From: Gyromitra esculenta
Lineage: Eukaryota; Ascomycota; Pezizomycetes; Pezizales; Discinaceae
DNA: 64,000 nt
Assembly: GCA_038503075.1 (NCBI GenBank)
Contig: JBCAML010000016.1
Coordinates: 1,302,001 to 1,366,000, forward strand
Direction of reading: 5' to 3'
Notes under the pieces: generated by a model
Told to the model about the DNA's origin: nothing
The model's database searches: none
What the model saw: the letters and a program-made list of their open reading frames with translations, nothing else
Part shown: positions 1 through 13,109 of the stretch, in pieces
How the letters are laid out: the number at the start of each line of letters is the position of its first letter
How positions within the stretch are numbered: the first letter of the stretch is position 1
Position numbers and translations under genes: made by a program

Positions 1-521
1 CAAAGAGGCTTCAAAGGCAATATATGAGGAGCGTAATCGGGAGACTGCAAGAGCTGGTGGTGCAGAGCTATTTGTGGATCTGCATGGTTGGTTTACCTTT
101 TTATCCTAATTATTTTTTGATTTAATTAACACTTTCCCTAGGTCTCCTTCCAGATGAAGCTGTTAAATATCTCGAAGAAATTCTTGTCGAACATCAGACT
201 TCCGCTCGCCCCCTTTATGCTATAATCGGTACAGGCCACCATTCCAAGGGAGGCAAAGATAAGCTAGGAAAAACCCTCCGAGCATTTTTAGATGACTGGA
301 AATACGCATATCGGGAATTCTCTGCGACTGGAGATAGGAATTCGCAAGGTGGGATACTAGGAATTGATCCTAGTAGTTTTGATAAGGCACTTTTGGCAGC
401 GGTACCAGTTAGCAGCGAAGGAGAAATAGGTGTAGAGGCAGTAGTTATAGGTAGCATGGTAGCATTGGGGGGGGGCGAAAAGAAGAAGGAGCCTCCAAAG
501 GGCCCTGGTAAGAAAAAGTAG
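1..521 (+). CDS. Smr-domain protein, 3' part (5' end outside window)
   Basis: Exons 2-86 and 142-521 join across a 55-nt intron (GTTGGT...CCCTAG) with a TTAAC/CTAAT branch-type sequence; the split codon is a Gly. The joined frame reads from a DUF1771-like tail (KEASKAIYEERNRET) into the Smr signature VDLHGLLPDEAV, then IIGTGHHSKGG, the usual Smr core (DLHG near the start, GxGxHS near the end). Smr domains bind or nick nucleic acid; fungal DUF1771-Smr proteins are thought to act in RNA or DNA metabolism, which is family knowledge. After the domain come about 70 residues with no recognised fold, ending in a Lys-rich tail (EKKKEPP...GKKK). A run of nine G at 467-475 codes for part of the tail and is a possible sequencing weak point. 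The stop is TAG at 519-521. The intron position is inferred from frame and protein similarity only. Confidence 0.85.
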
Positions 522-3500
522 TCGATTATCAAAGAATAAAAGATAGAATATAAACAAGCAAGATACCATCATAATAAGTGCGTGGGTGTTGCTTTGGTGT
601 GATTTGGCTCTCTCGACCATAGTTAAGAGAAATAGAGCTGATTGGCACTGAACCTGTTGGATATATTATATATATCTATAGGCTTCCTAGGATTCATGTC
701 CTCCGATGGGATACTGGTTCGGCTAGAAGCTACTACGGGGGTTGCACGGGCCGATCTATTCGGCGCCCAAAGAACCCCCTATAGCCCGACTTATACGGCT
801 TTATAGGGAGTATATATATAGGGGTTTGTTGCCCATGCTTGGTTTGGGTTTTGTTCACGCCATAACTTCGGTTGCATGTGACATTCTTGTACCTTTATAA
901 AAAAAATGAAACAATGATTTAATAAATAAAAATGCCCATGCTTGGTTTTCCTTTCTTCTCCCTTCTCCATCACATAGTGCAGATACTCGAATCTATTCAC
1001 TATTCTTAACAGAGCCAATGGTAAATAAATCGCCCAAGCATACAGAATGATGTTCACAGCCTATCGTATATCACTACTATTGATGTGTCGAGTGATGTAT
1101 TGTGATTTCAAGCTCAAGCTCTTATTTATTCGTTAATATATTCCTTTCGGCCAATCACAAAACTTCATGAGTAGATAAAAAACTAGGTACCCCTTTCATC
1201 GTACCATTTCAAGGTTTCTACAATATACATACCATGACTACCTGGAATCTAAGTGGGCAACTAGGCGAATTTCTATACTATACTCTGCCCCATTTACTCT
1301 GAGTCTTCCACGAAATATTTCCATGTGCGAAAATTTCCCACCCTCTACGCGCGTGATGGGCTATAGAACCCCATCCCACAATAGATAAAACCTACAGTCA
1401 CGTAATTACTTTGAGAATGTGCTCCATGTGCGCTAGTAGTTCTTAGTGTCTACTGCTGAGGCAGACTAGTTTCATATAAAAGCTCATCTTTTTGAGCTTT
1501 GGTATATGTAACCTCTGCGGGCGCTCTCTCTGGTAAACCGATTAAGATATTGTTGGGGTTTGGCTCTGCTAGTAGTTATAAAGGCACTTACTTTCCCTAA
1601 GAGTTTTTATGTTCCCGCGCTTTAATTTCTACCACAAGATGTTCCAGTGTTTTCGAAAGAACCCGGCAGTTATATATAGCTAGGTGTACGATGCCGAAGG
1701 GATTACGAAATTGATATTCCAAGTCGAATATCGCCAGTTCATTCGAATTCCCGTGGCGTAACATGCACTCGCCCGTTTGACAGGTCTACTCTACTCTGAT
1801 GGAGAATAACAGCGCTACTATAGATTGAGCAACGTGCACTTTTTTTTCTGTGCGGCTGAGATCAGTTTTTTCTATAACCTTTTTTTTTATCTATATTCGT
1901 CATTCAGACGAGATGTGGGGTTGTCGAGTGATTGTAGTTCAATTAGACGCGGAGTTGCGTTATCGGATCTCTATATTCAGTGTAGAATAATGAGAGCTGC
2001 CCATGGTCTTCCGGCCCGTTAGTAATCTAGATGGCTAGAATATAGCTTTCTGCCGTCCTTTCATTCATTGATTACATAAATTTTCAGACGGCCGAAAGTA
2101 GGGATACATTAATTATGGGGGGAAGCCTATAGGGGGAAGCCTGTGAGAGGGAGAGGGGTAGTCTCGTCGCTAGAACGGAGCAGAGGAACTTTAAATCCCA
2201 ACATCGCCCTACTCGGCCGGATCTCGTCCACGCCACTTTTTCCTTGGCGTAAGGCTTTCCTTCACACGAGGACCGGAATTACCTTTTATGGTGCTCGCAG
2301 ACCGCATCTTCTTTTTTGTATCTGGTATGGTTTGATGTTTTATTCGAGTTTTCCCAGTTTCGTTGGCGGGATTCTTGGTCATGGGCCATCAATCGGGATT
2401 GCAAACCTACTAAACCCATTCAACTCCTCTTACGGACGGTATTTCTCTCTGAGTCTTTGGGTTTTGTGGCGAACAGCATTGCACGAAATGTCAGCAACGG
2501 AGCTCGGAGTAAGCGCTACGCTGACTCTTCTCGGATGGTTGGCACGAAGCCAGTCAGCCTTATGCAGAGCTGGGCCCACTCTCAAAAACTCCCATTACGA
2601 AATGACTTTCCTGATGGAATATCTCTAAACTTTGACTATGTTAGATCCAGCCAAAGCCATACTATCGACTACGGGCTACTCGGCACCATTGATGCAGACC
2701 CCGCGGGGTCAGACATCATTCTTGGGCAAACCCATTTAGCTCTAACCAACTAAGCTCATCACTATATGGACCATTCGATAACCACGTTACGAATATGCTC
2801 GGTATCCTATATGCTTTATTGCTAAGCGTTCTGCATTGTTTATTTGGCCGATTTGCACCAAGCATACGCGTACGGTTCTTTCGCTGGTTGGTAGTCTCCT
2901 TGTGACAGCCTCTGATGCTAGCTTTGAACGACTTGTTATTACATAAAAATGCAGGGCAGATGGCTGTCGTCCACATAGATATCGGATGCTGACCTAATTA
3001 CTAAACCAGGAATTAATATAGCCGGGCTCACTCCTGTGTTTCAGCACTACCCACCCGAAACAGCTCCCGCCATTGAGCTCCCATGATTGGAGTTTAGTTG
3101 GTATTTCCGGATAAACTGCATCTCGCGTATCTGTGCATGGCCAACACAGTCATTCTTGATCTTATCCCATCGAGAGAAACCAAAACCCCTGATTCTGTCA
3201 TAAATAATCACTCGGTTATCCAATTTCCCTGATGCCAGCATTGGAGGGTCAGCCGGAATCACCGTATATCGCGATTCGAAATATACTTTTCTACCACCAG
3301 AGGCTTGCGTTTTAGATTGGCGCGACCATTAGTCGATCGGACATCTAGGCCTAACACAGCTTACCTACTTAGTCCAGACGGAGTTCCAGAAAAGCTGCAA
3401 GCACACCTTCCGTTGCATTGTGGGGTAGAGGTACATGCGAGTTACGGGAACATTCGGCTCTCTGCTATCATAAAAGTCGGGGAAAGCGGAGGACTAATGT

Positions 3501-5062
3501 AGTAGAGCTAATACAGCTTGTGTGATCAAAGGGGTAACCGCGTTTCCTAATAGGCTCGGAGGATAGAGTTACTAGCCAGCAAGACTCTATTTGTTTTACC
3601 CCAAAATTCACTCTGGAGGGCTTTATTCTTTTATTCTTTTATTTAGTTTGACTGGCTGGCTTAACCGTGTCGTAGGATCGATGGATACCCATCAAGGGCC
3701 GGTCCTATCCTTTATTGTTAATAGGCAATATTACAAAAAAACAAAACATCCGGCTCTCGGCGACATCCAAGCATAGCAATACGCCACCAACTGCAAGCAC
3801 TCGGGTCAGGTAATAAGTACCTGAAGGCGGAGGGGAGGCAAAGTAGTGTGTTTGATTTGCTAGATCACACAGCAGCGGACCTTTGAGCATATTCTGTCCA
3901 GTAAAAACCACCCCGGCTTAAGCTTGCAAACTACCAGTTTTCAGATATTTATTCCCTGACCCGAACACCAAACCTGCAGCAAGCATAAGTAAAATATTTT
4001 ATTTTTTTCAAAGCGGAAAAGGAAAGCAGTAGCTGATTGCCTTTTTGCACATGATCCGCTTCTAGAATGGCTGCCAGCTCGGCTGTGGATTCTACTTCAA
4101 CTCTTCTTCTTCTGCTCAACAATCCGGGCATCGGGGGGAGTTTTTTTTTTTGAGGTCAATTGGGGCATTGATTCGTTGATCGAAGAAAGAAAAAAAAAAA
4201 AGGGTATGTAAGGCATCTGAAGGATGAGCTCGATGGCATGCATTGGCTCTTCCCACAATCCCTGGTCTCCCGATCATAAGATCAACACTAGAAGATATCT
4301 GCAATTGGAGTGGGGTTGGGTACTCGAAAGGGGGGGTCCTAGATATAGTGCATTTCAGGAGATATTGACAAATTATCTATTTGCTGACAATGGAGCAGAG
4401 AATAGTTGAGTGAGGTTCCAGCATTATATTACGGGGGAGCATAGGAAACTGAGCCGCCTGGCCGGTTCGGTTGGGTCATTAGACGTGGTATTGCTTAATC
4501 GGGTTTAGATAACTGTAAGCTACACGCAGACCCGCATAAATTTGAACTAGTTTTTTTCCGGTATAATGATAGCGAACACGAGTTGAGTCTAAGGATCTCG
4601 TAGAGGATCTGCCAGAGTTCGCACGAATAGTGGTTAATGCTTATATCTAAAAGGGCGTGCTATATGAATCCCATATGGCTAATGATATTTATTTATTTTT
4701 TCCCCCGGTAGCAATATCGCGATCTAGAACAAATAATCTTACTGTGGCAGAATTAAGACAGCGGTTTGGTTTGCATGTTTCAACATTCTCATTAGATAAC
4801 TTCATTTGAGACGGGGGGGCTTTTTTTCTTTCCCCCGTACATTCGTCATTGCATTGCAGTTTCCCTGAGGAGCCCCCCCGAAGGGAATGTGGTACTCGGA
4901 GTAGACCAAATGAACAGAAAAAGCAGGGGGTATGGAGTTGACTGGCCGGCCAATAGATCGGTGGGGAGGCATAGCTAACGTCAAGTAGACTTTGTTAGCT
5001 AAGAGCGTGCATTCCCCCCAGGTTTTTCCTTTTTCCTTTTTCCTTTTTTGCCTGCTTCTGAG
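522..5062. other. intergenic, no supportable gene
   Basis: About 4.5 kb with many stops in all frames, poly-T/A and poly-G/C runs, and a 16-bp direct repeat (TGCCCATGCTTGGTTT near 831 and 932). Two overlapping open frames on the + strand at 2143-2753 (161 and 145 codons, the second without an ATG) match nothing I know. The stretch could be decayed transposon or unannotated sequence. I see no tRNA or rRNA. Confidence 0.5.
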
Positions 5063-5205
5063 GTACTTGGGCCAGGCATGAAGAACCTGAACATGCAAGT
5101 GCGAATTAACTAACTAATCCATCGATGTGCTAGCTGAGGACGAATCAAAAAAAATCGCTACCAGCAAAAGTTATGCTCAGGTTCTTCATGCCTGCCCCCG
5201 AGTAC
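5063..5205. repeat. foldback (inverted-repeat) element, copy 1
   Basis: Two arms of about 32 nt face each other around a 78-nt spacer. Within 5069-5094 versus 5173-5198 the arms pair at 24 of 26 positions, and pairing extends outward with one indel to about 5063 and 5205. Each arm contains AAGAACCTGA in one direction and CAGGTTCTTC in the other. The arm is clearly similar to the foldback at 24597-24730 (shared GTACTYG, CCAGG, AAGAACCTGA, ACATG blocks), so these look like two members of one short repeat family. No coding capacity. Confidence 0.7.
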
Positions 5206-6326
5206 AAATAATATATCTAGTTATCCGGACGAACCATACATGGGGCCCCGCAATATTCCGTTGGACTATATATTCCCCCAAGAAAACGAAAACAAAACAA
5301 AACGAAAACGAAAACGAAAGTAAAAAAGTAAAACAGAGGAGGGGGAATTTGAGAGATTTATTTATTTATTTTCCTTAACGCGCAGCCTGTCGACATAAAG
5401 GCCCCCCCCCCTTGCTTCTACGTTGAGTCCCTTACCTCCTCTGCAAGGTGTAATTGGTCTGCACTGAGAAAGTTAACTGCAGGAAGCCAAAGAGGCCCCC
5501 TTGTAAGGTCTGACTTATCTTCACACCCAGCAGGTTCAATACTACAAACCAACTTCCTCAGATCTCCAGTCGGATTTGAGGCAGTTCCTAATTGGCAGAT
5601 CAGTTGCTTCCGTCCAACTCTTTTATGTTAGAAATACCAAGCTTTTTCCCCCAGTTATGCAGGTAATTTACATCTAGCCGGTGTTCTCCAGCCCCCGGAT
5701 CATAGACCCCTGATTTATCTGCAACAATGTCTTTGTACAGTTGAATGATTTAGGACAATTCTTGTTTTTATTTTTGGTGAGCGATTAATCTCGATGTGGT
5801 AACTACACACGTGACTAAGGAAAAAGAGCCGGTAGAAATTGAGGTTTGATTACTATGAAATATATAGTAACTTGCAGTGTGCAGTACATAAAATCAATAC
5901 GAGAATTGCAATAAAGGTAAACGTGTTTACAAAGTTTACAAAAAAAGGAAGGTATCTGGAAGCATGATAGTAATCATTCCCCTGAATCGGGAGAATATCA
6001 AGAAACTACATGTATCTGAAATGCATTGAACGCCAGCCCACGCGACCAATCAAAAAGATATGGCGCAAAAAGTAGAGGTTTCGTAATGATAATATGAGAT
6101 ATGAACACCCTGTTCATATGGCCTCCGATGCCTACCCAAAGGAACAAAGACGACAATTTTCAAAAGAAAGGAAGACAAAAGGAATAACATGAGGGTTTCC
6201 CAAGCAGATCCCAGATCTGCAACGCTAGCGCTTAAAGTAGACCGCACCTTCTGTACGCCCCAATCAAGCCTGCCAGCAAGAGGGAAGAAAAAATTTCGGT
6301 CATAATTGCACGACCAGACCGGTTGT
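5206..6326. other. intergenic, nothing recognised
   Basis: AT-rich non-coding sequence with A/C-rich simple tracts (5280-5340) and a C run at about 5402-5411. It is downstream of the convergent chitinase gene and probably contains that gene's 3' UTR. No RNA gene or repeat structure was seen. Confidence 0.5.
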
Positions 6327-7656
6327 TCATCCCGAGTGAAGACAGCTAAAACTAGAGTTGATCAAACTCCTCGGACCTTTTACGTCTGCGGTTCCGGTCC
6401 AAAAGAACACTCCACCCAATCCAATCTTCTTTGCATATTCAGCTTTCATTTTGACGGTCTCGTGGTTATCGTAGGTTACGAATCCTCCATCACCACCCAC
6501 GCAGTAAGCAGCTCCTAGATCCGTATCAACATATTCGGTAGCTCCAGGTCTTGGTAAGTCTTTATATTCGAATGTACCCTCTTCGCCAGCCGTTCCTGAA
6601 TAAGCCTGCCCGACGTTGTGACAGCCAAGGAATGAACGACCATAAGCGGGAATTCCCATGAGAATCTTCGAAGCAGGTACAGACTTTGATAGCACGTATG
6701 AAATGGCGGAGTGTCCTGATAGCCTAGCCGCATCACAATGGGGACGATGTGGAGAATAGAGTTGAGCTTGGTGGCCTGATGAAGGGACCCAGGGCCCTGA
6801 AAAGTCATACGTCATCATATTTATGAAATCAAGATAGTACTGAGCGGTCCCAAGATCGATGTTTTTTAGAGCCCATTCACCAGCAGGAAGCGCAGAGGTC
6901 AGGATGTATTGTGGAGCAGGGAGAAATTGGCGGATGGCTCCGAGGAGATGGATGTAGTCTTGGCCCTGCCGGAAATCGGACGGATGTTCCCAATCGACTG
7001 TTCTACAATGTCAGCTGTTTTCGATGAAATTGTAAAGAGTTAGACACACTATCTATCCCATCCAGTCCGTACTCAAGGACTAGCTCTTTCGCTGATGCTG
7101 CAAATTTTTCTCGTGTCCTTGGATTTGCTGCCACTGCAGCAAAGTTGTCACTCCCCTTCCCCCCACCACCAACCGAGAGGATGACTTTCAGGTGGCTATG
7201 CTTTGCTTTCAGCTGCTGGAATGATCTCAAACACCCTTTGACTCCGTCGACATCGATTTGGGAATCCGCCCATTCGTCGCTCAACTGTGGCACAGTCCAA
7301 TCAGCAAAGCGTGTTTAAAATGAACTTGGCGTTGGTCATACATAAACAGTTCCACATGGTTTCACCCAAGCGAAGGAATAGAACACATGCGATATCAACC
7401 CCAGAGTCAGAGAGCTTGGAGGTTCATTTTTATAGATTCGCCAATTCGGGTAGTAAACGCCGTTTGCACTAGCTCCAGTGTCGTTAGAACAACACTTCCT
7501 CACACAGTTTCGACGAGATCTCACTCACTATATCCTCAACGGCTCGTGAGTGTGATGAACTGGTACATGACTATTTACAGCATTCCTGATGAAGTCGAAG
7601 CGGGGATGGGTGTACCATGGTATCGGAGGTTTCGTGGGGCCAAGGGACTGGGACAT
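6327..7656 (-). CDS. GH18 chitinase (four exons, 386 aa)
   Basis: Exons on the minus strand are 7656-7529, 7468-7342, 7284-7050 and 6997-6327; introns are 60, 57 and 52 nt, and all phases fit. Glycoside hydrolase family 18 hydrolyses beta-1,4-GlcNAc polymers by substrate-assisted catalysis. Signatures in order: NGVYYPNW (strand 1), SxGG at about 122-125 (SVGG), DGIDIDWE at 160-167 with acid Glu167 formed across intron 3, MTYD at about 225-228, GIPAYGRSF, and a C-terminal GVFFWTGTAD. The ATG at 7656 was chosen because only this exon (donor GTGAGT, branch CTAAC, acceptor CTAG) splices in frame; the exon 2 frame alone has stops just upstream and no ATG. A TATA box lies 138 nt upstream. The N-terminus shows no signal peptide and no chitin-binding module is visible, so the enzyme could be intracellular or released unconventionally. 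The first exon is the least certain part. Confidence 0.85.
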
Positions 7657-10600
7657 CGTTGCGGAACACAGAGTTGCGGGAGAGATGGGAGAGGGAATGT
7701 CTCAAGAAACCGGACTCCAATGAACAATGGTCAAGTTGAAGCAGTTGACGAGAAATATGGAGGATAAAGTACGTAACGCCGGGGGAATGGGTACTTATAT
7801 ACCACACGTCCGAATTTATGGTAGCTCTCCTTCCCGTTTTTCTTAGCCTCTAGTCCCGTGAAGCTCTAGGATTGGGTGAAAAAAAAGAAAAAAATACGAA
7901 GGAATAAGAAAGTCCTCACGCCACCGGTTATAACTCCTTTTTCTTTTCTTTTCTATGCTCTTGCTCTCACGTTACGAAATATGCTCTTTTCCCGGTGTCT
8001 TTTGCTAAGTTTGGTCCATGTTGAGAGAACGCTTCGCCTCGCTCGATGACGACCAACGGTTGTGTTCCTGCACACATCAGTTCAGATGCAGATCCCAGGG
8101 ATTCAGTGGGCCCTGGCTGACCATGAAGGGCAAGGTAGGGCGAAAAGTGAAATATGGATCCACGAGTTCAGAAAAAATGTGACCGGCATGTGGAAGAAGG
8201 TGCCAACAACTGGGGGAGAGGGGTGAGAAGTTTGTGCCAGCAGCAGCAATACGATCATAGATCGTTTTGTCGATGTCATGGCGAAACGTTGTGTAATTTC
8301 AGGTTCACGGCTTCATCTTTTGCATCTGACTTGTCGTTTCAATTCATCTGATCCGGTTCTCTCCAACACAGAAATGTTGAATCATGTGTCGCAAAAAGTG
8401 CGGGTATGCGTATGCATATGCATAAGTGCGTTTCCACCACGAGAATCGCATGGGTTCGTTTTCCCCACAGTGTGAATAGGTCTTTCCTCATCTCTGGCGA
8501 TGTCCGACGACTAGGTCTTCAACATGTCCTATAGCTACTATAGATGTGCGTGAGCCCCCCCCCCTCTTCCCCCAATGCATAACAGAAAAGTTCGTATCAT
8601 AAACAACAAAGCAGCAGGGAGGTTCCACCGTGCTTGCTCGTGACGCTTTCTCTAAGAACATGAATGGTGTACGTTGCAAAAGGTGGCAGCTATCTCCTGT
8701 GCAGCGTGAACTAGAAGAGGAGGTTGGTGCCGGTATGCGACAGCAGCAAGCTGACGACGGGTATGTGCTACCTATTCAAGAAACCGTGTGTTAGGCTCAA
8801 TATTGGTTTGCATGATCTAACAGACGTGTATAAACAGGTATCATGAACCAACTAAATAAAGGTGATGAATGGACCAGCTTCTTTGGCGACCTCCAGAATC
8901 TACTCCACGACTTGGCAGCTGGAATAAACGTAGATCGATCTGTTGGTAGAAACAATAGCGAGGTCACGATGTGCAAGGACTACATGTAGGTATAGTATTA
9001 AAGGCAAGAGAAGACCAACGGTGATAGGGCCGACCCTTTACCTGTGCATACAGAGTGCAATGGCCATCGGTTGAGTGCCCCTGGCTGATCTGCGCTTTCC
9101 AGGCGCACTGACGCTTAATAACCGAAGACCCTCCAGATTGATGCTGGAGAAGTCAACGTCAAGTCAAGACACCCAAGTAGCTGTATGTGGGTTGTGGATT
9201 CCTTGAAATGATGACCTCTATTATTCTCCAATCATAGCTAACGCACCATATGACAAATCATCAAAAATAGAATACCTGGTCCATGCAATTCGGACTATAT
9301 GCACAGCAATAAGGCCCTGACTAGTGGTTAAAGAATAGGTAGACCTCACGGATACAGTAGTTTTGGTTCATGCAACTCGCGGAGTTGTCTTGTGGGAATG
9401 TCCGCGGAAATACTCTGTGGAATGGTAACTTAGTTCTGTGCATAATCGTGCGCCCACGAACCAAGATCTTAGCCAGAAAACGGTTTTATCTCCTGGGTAC
9501 CGATTACAATGTACTCTTGGGGAAGTCTAAAAGAATCTGACAGAATGCGGTGAACATTTTCTGTGCCTCTACATCTTTAGGAGTCCTTTGGAAGCTGAAA
9601 CTTGGATACACTCGGATGGCAAGTCCGCGCCTGCTCGTTAACTTTGGTTGAATTAAAGCCTTGGCTAACCTCTATCCAGATGGTTCTCACCACCAGGTAG
9701 TACACGGAGTTTGACAGCACAGCAATTTCATGTCTGTGTACGTACACCTAACAGGTCGCCCGAAGTTCACCCATAACAAGCACGGCAGCCATTGGAAGTG
9801 GAATACCGATATGCTAAAGTAGTCAACAATAACACTTCACGGCTGAGTTTCAGATTCATTTTGCCATTATACCAAAAAGCCGCCGCCGGCACGCATTCGC
9901 GCACCCCAATAACCGCGGAGTTGTCATCCATCCAGCAACCTTGTCTCGGGAATGTTTTGCGGAGGCCCGATGATTGATAATATTTAGAGGACAAGATTAG
10001 AATACGTCACTCCACGGCGTCAATAAAAGTCTCGTGTTGCTAATTCCTGAACTAGGACAGGTGCGAATAGACGGAAAGTTGCTCGGGCCGGCACCTATTC
10101 AAGCTGGATCGCTGCATCAAAATGAAGCAAACAGGCTTTTCAACTGGCCGCATCCTCGGCTGTAATCGGCTTTGCTCAAGCTTCAGTAACTCGATAGTTG
10201 CATGCCGTCCTACAAACACATATGGCAGTTCCTTATTGTCTGGAATTCAGCATACGGACACTGGGCGAGCTCATTCAAATTTACAGGTTTATGCATCATA
10301 TATCCGTCCAAAGTGTCACTCTCGATGCGCGACAATTTCGCGTGGGCGCACGGGCCCTCAAGGCAACAGGTAATCAACCGTGAGCCCGGTCATAGGGCGG
10401 GTATCGGCACGCCACCCGAGTTCCCTTTTAAAGTTGAATTCGGAAGCCCTCGGTGGTCGCCGGGGGAGTTTCGAAAATACATGTAGACATCGCCGGTTCG
10501 GGTGGTACAAACGGCCACAAAACGGGTTAGATCAGCGATCAGCATAAAACGGATCAGCATCGTGAATTTGAATGAAGCGAGTTTATGAACCCTGCTGCGA

Positions 10601-11798
10601 CTCTGATGGATGGCGTCAACATCTTTAAGGCAAGGTACCTAAAATAGAGACTTCACGATGCCAGAATGGCCGCCGGTCGTGTGCAATGGGTGACGAATTT
10701 GGTTCGTTTTCAAAGAACTCAGGAATCGGTAGCCTTCTCGGATTATGACCCGGACACGTTTTCTCCAAGGGTGGTCTCGGACCAGTGCTTTCGCTCGTAG
10801 CCGAGATTTTCCAGCCGTGTTGCCAACAGTCAAGACCTCACACCTCATGTTTAGTTACCTTGAAGTCTCGATTTCCTGGGATAGAGAAAGCATTGGACGG
10901 CAGATAGTAACGGTTCAAGCAACCCGCCCATACACTCCTTGGGATTTAGTCCCTAAGAGCCGTCCCCAAAAGCCGTGTGGATCCCATTCTCAATCACAGG
11001 AGATCACTCCTAGTAGCTCCGCGTCAACTACCGGAGTTCGGCGCCACCATGGTACGATTAATGCTAAGACGTTCAAATAAGATTTCACGGTTAACAATTA
11101 CTACTAACAGCCCACTTTCCCCACATCGAGAAAGGGCCTGGATTTTAGATCACCGTTATATCAGGGATGGTACCACTGGACTAGCCCGAACCCGCATCCA
11201 CTGCTCGTCTCACGCACAACCTTATTACGTGCAGAGATTGCGTTTTTCGCCATTCAGTGATCGAAGCCATTGTAACTACCGTAGATGTTTTAATTATCAA
11301 ATTACCGATATGAAAATCAGAAAGAAAAAGAAGTAACAACTCAGCATATGGCTAGTACAGGTAACGTTATCGAGTGATCAACCATGATCATCGATTAGAG
11401 GGAATATGGGCAAGCATCAATGAAGCCCCAATCTAGAACTTGGTCTATTTGAATATACTGGCTTTTAAAATGCGTTGGGATGGAATGAAACAAGAAATGG
11501 ATGATGGTGGAAAAAACTGAATCGTTACAAATGCTTATTAGATGGCTGCTGACTAACAGTCAATCGGGATGATCGCCTTCCGGCAGCCGTCGGTCCAATG
11601 GAAGTTGGACTAAAAGTCTATAACGGGAAATGAAGCTGCTGATTTATTTCAGGCTCATACGATCTTGACTCGTATTATAACACTTGTCCTATTTTTGCTC
11701 GTGGTACAAGCAGCTCCACCTATATATTATACGCACTAACTGGACAGTAAAGGAAAAGATAGCCCCTATTTCCAGGTTCTAGATACTTCCCAGCTACC
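7657..11798. other. intergenic between chitinase and solute-binding gene
   Basis: Apart from the chitinase TATA box I find no supportable feature. Open frames up to 119 codons (10122-11336, several overlapping frames) lack recognisable motifs, and most of their neighbouring frames are equally open, so they are not called. Confidence 0.45.
7794..7801 (-). promoter_or_regulatory. TATA box of the GH18 gene
   Basis: The minus strand reads GGTATATAAGTACC here, a good TATA match 138 nt before the inferred ATG. This supports a start upstream of exon 2. Inferred from sequence only. Confidence 0.5.
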
Positions 11799-13033
11799 TT
11801 AAAGGTCGTCATGCAAAGGCGATTTACCCTGAGCTGTTCCAAGTGATGTCTCAAACTGCAACCTCCACCATTCGACTACCCTCCTATCAAGCATGAACTT
11901 ATTGAAACCAATTGGTTCTGTCAAACTGTCCTCGAAGATACTTGTTTTGTTCGGTCCAGACGGGATATCGCTTCTGGCGACCCAATACCCGGCGCTTGCA
12001 AGCCCCTTCTGAAAATCTTCGGATAGCAACCATGATACAAATAGCTTTGACGACTCTGGACGCTTAGTGGATGCGAAAATGGCACCGGTTTGCGCCCACG
12101 ACATAAACTGGTCATTCGGCAAGAAAGCTTCCGAAAGAAATTGATATTTGCCCTTTAATGTGGTGAAGGAGATGCTACGGGTCGAATTTTGTGCAATGAT
12201 TGCGCCAGTAGTAGCTGAACCGCGGACCCATTCAACATCTTGGCAAAACGCAAGCGTCTCGAACCAGGACCAACCGTATTTACCGATGATAAGACTGAAG
12301 AGATATGCGATAGCGTCATCGTCGTTGGGATAAGTGAGGGCTAGTTTACCTTTCCAGGCGGGGAGAATGAAATCGGCGTAAGATTTCGGAAGGTCGGCCA
12401 ATGAGACCAGATCTGGGTTGTATATGATGCTACCGAAATAATCTGCGCTTAATCAACAAGTGTTTACTACAGAAAAAAATTATTGGGCGAGAACAACGTG
12501 TTGCAGAAAATGTGGTTAGTACTTACAGAAGAAGAAAGGCGCAAAAGCACCTTGGGGATCTTTTACGCTTGGCCATATAGAGTTCCACGAAGCTGGCTTA
12601 TACGGCAATAAGCGCCCCTCCGCCTTCCAACGTGAAAAGTCGTGCAACGTCTGTAATATCGCAATGTCGACATACTCTTCACCACGTTGCCATGAGCGGT
12701 CGATATTGCTATCGTGGTATTTTGACAAATCGACTGTAAGGTTCAGAGTGATCTTCGGGAAAGCTTGTGCCCAGGCGGTCCTCACGGCATCCCCTTGATA
12801 ATCCTCTGCTTAAATGTTAGTCATAAAATGAATTCATTAAGAAACAAATAGAATGGACAAGCACCATCACCGCCCCACGAAACCGTCAACTCTCCAGACT
12901 CCGACTGCGCAGCGGTATATATCTGGTCTAAGGTCCTGGTATCGATTGCTGGTTCTGATCCTGGATATGAGTTACCCCAAACAGTGCCCAGTAACAGAAG
13001 GCTGGAAAACAAGCGGGTGTTCATTGTATGCAT
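11799..13033 (-). CDS. secreted periplasmic-binding-fold (iron ABC SBP-like) protein
   Basis: Exons on the minus strand are 13033-12865, 12805-12527 and 12442-11799; introns are 59 nt (GTGCTT...AAGCAG, branch CTAAC) and 84 nt (GTAAGT...GCGCAG). All phases fit, giving 363 aa. The protein starts with a hydrophobic signal peptide (RLFSSLLLLGTVWG), so it should be secreted or wall-associated. The body follows type II bacterial solute-binding proteins of the Fe(III)/small-anion kind: SGELTVSWGGD strand, SIIYNPDLV, a PKSYADFILPAWKGKLALT segment typical of this family, and a C-terminal W-rich helix. In bacteria such proteins deliver ligand to an ABC permease. Fungi have no matching permease, and such fungal proteins are often labelled iron-transport-like by homology, so the ligand is unknown. 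Two in-frame Met codons (13033 and 13024) could both start it. A TATA box lies about 70 nt upstream. Confidence 0.8.
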
Positions 13034-13101
13034 TGGGATTACTGCTTAGAAATATATTCTGCGGGGTAGAAAAATGTCTCTATGGTATGGGAGCAAGCCT
13101 T

Positions 13102-13109
13102 CTTATATG
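13102..13109 (-). promoter_or_regulatory. TATA-like box of the solute-binding gene
   Basis: CATATAAG on the minus strand, about 70 nt upstream of the ATG at 13033, in the normal position for a fungal TATA promoter. Confidence 0.45.

Noticed and set aside
2143..2753. Overlapping 161- and 145-codon open frames
   Set aside because: No family resemblance, the second has no ATG, and both overlap in different frames. Not enough to call a gene.
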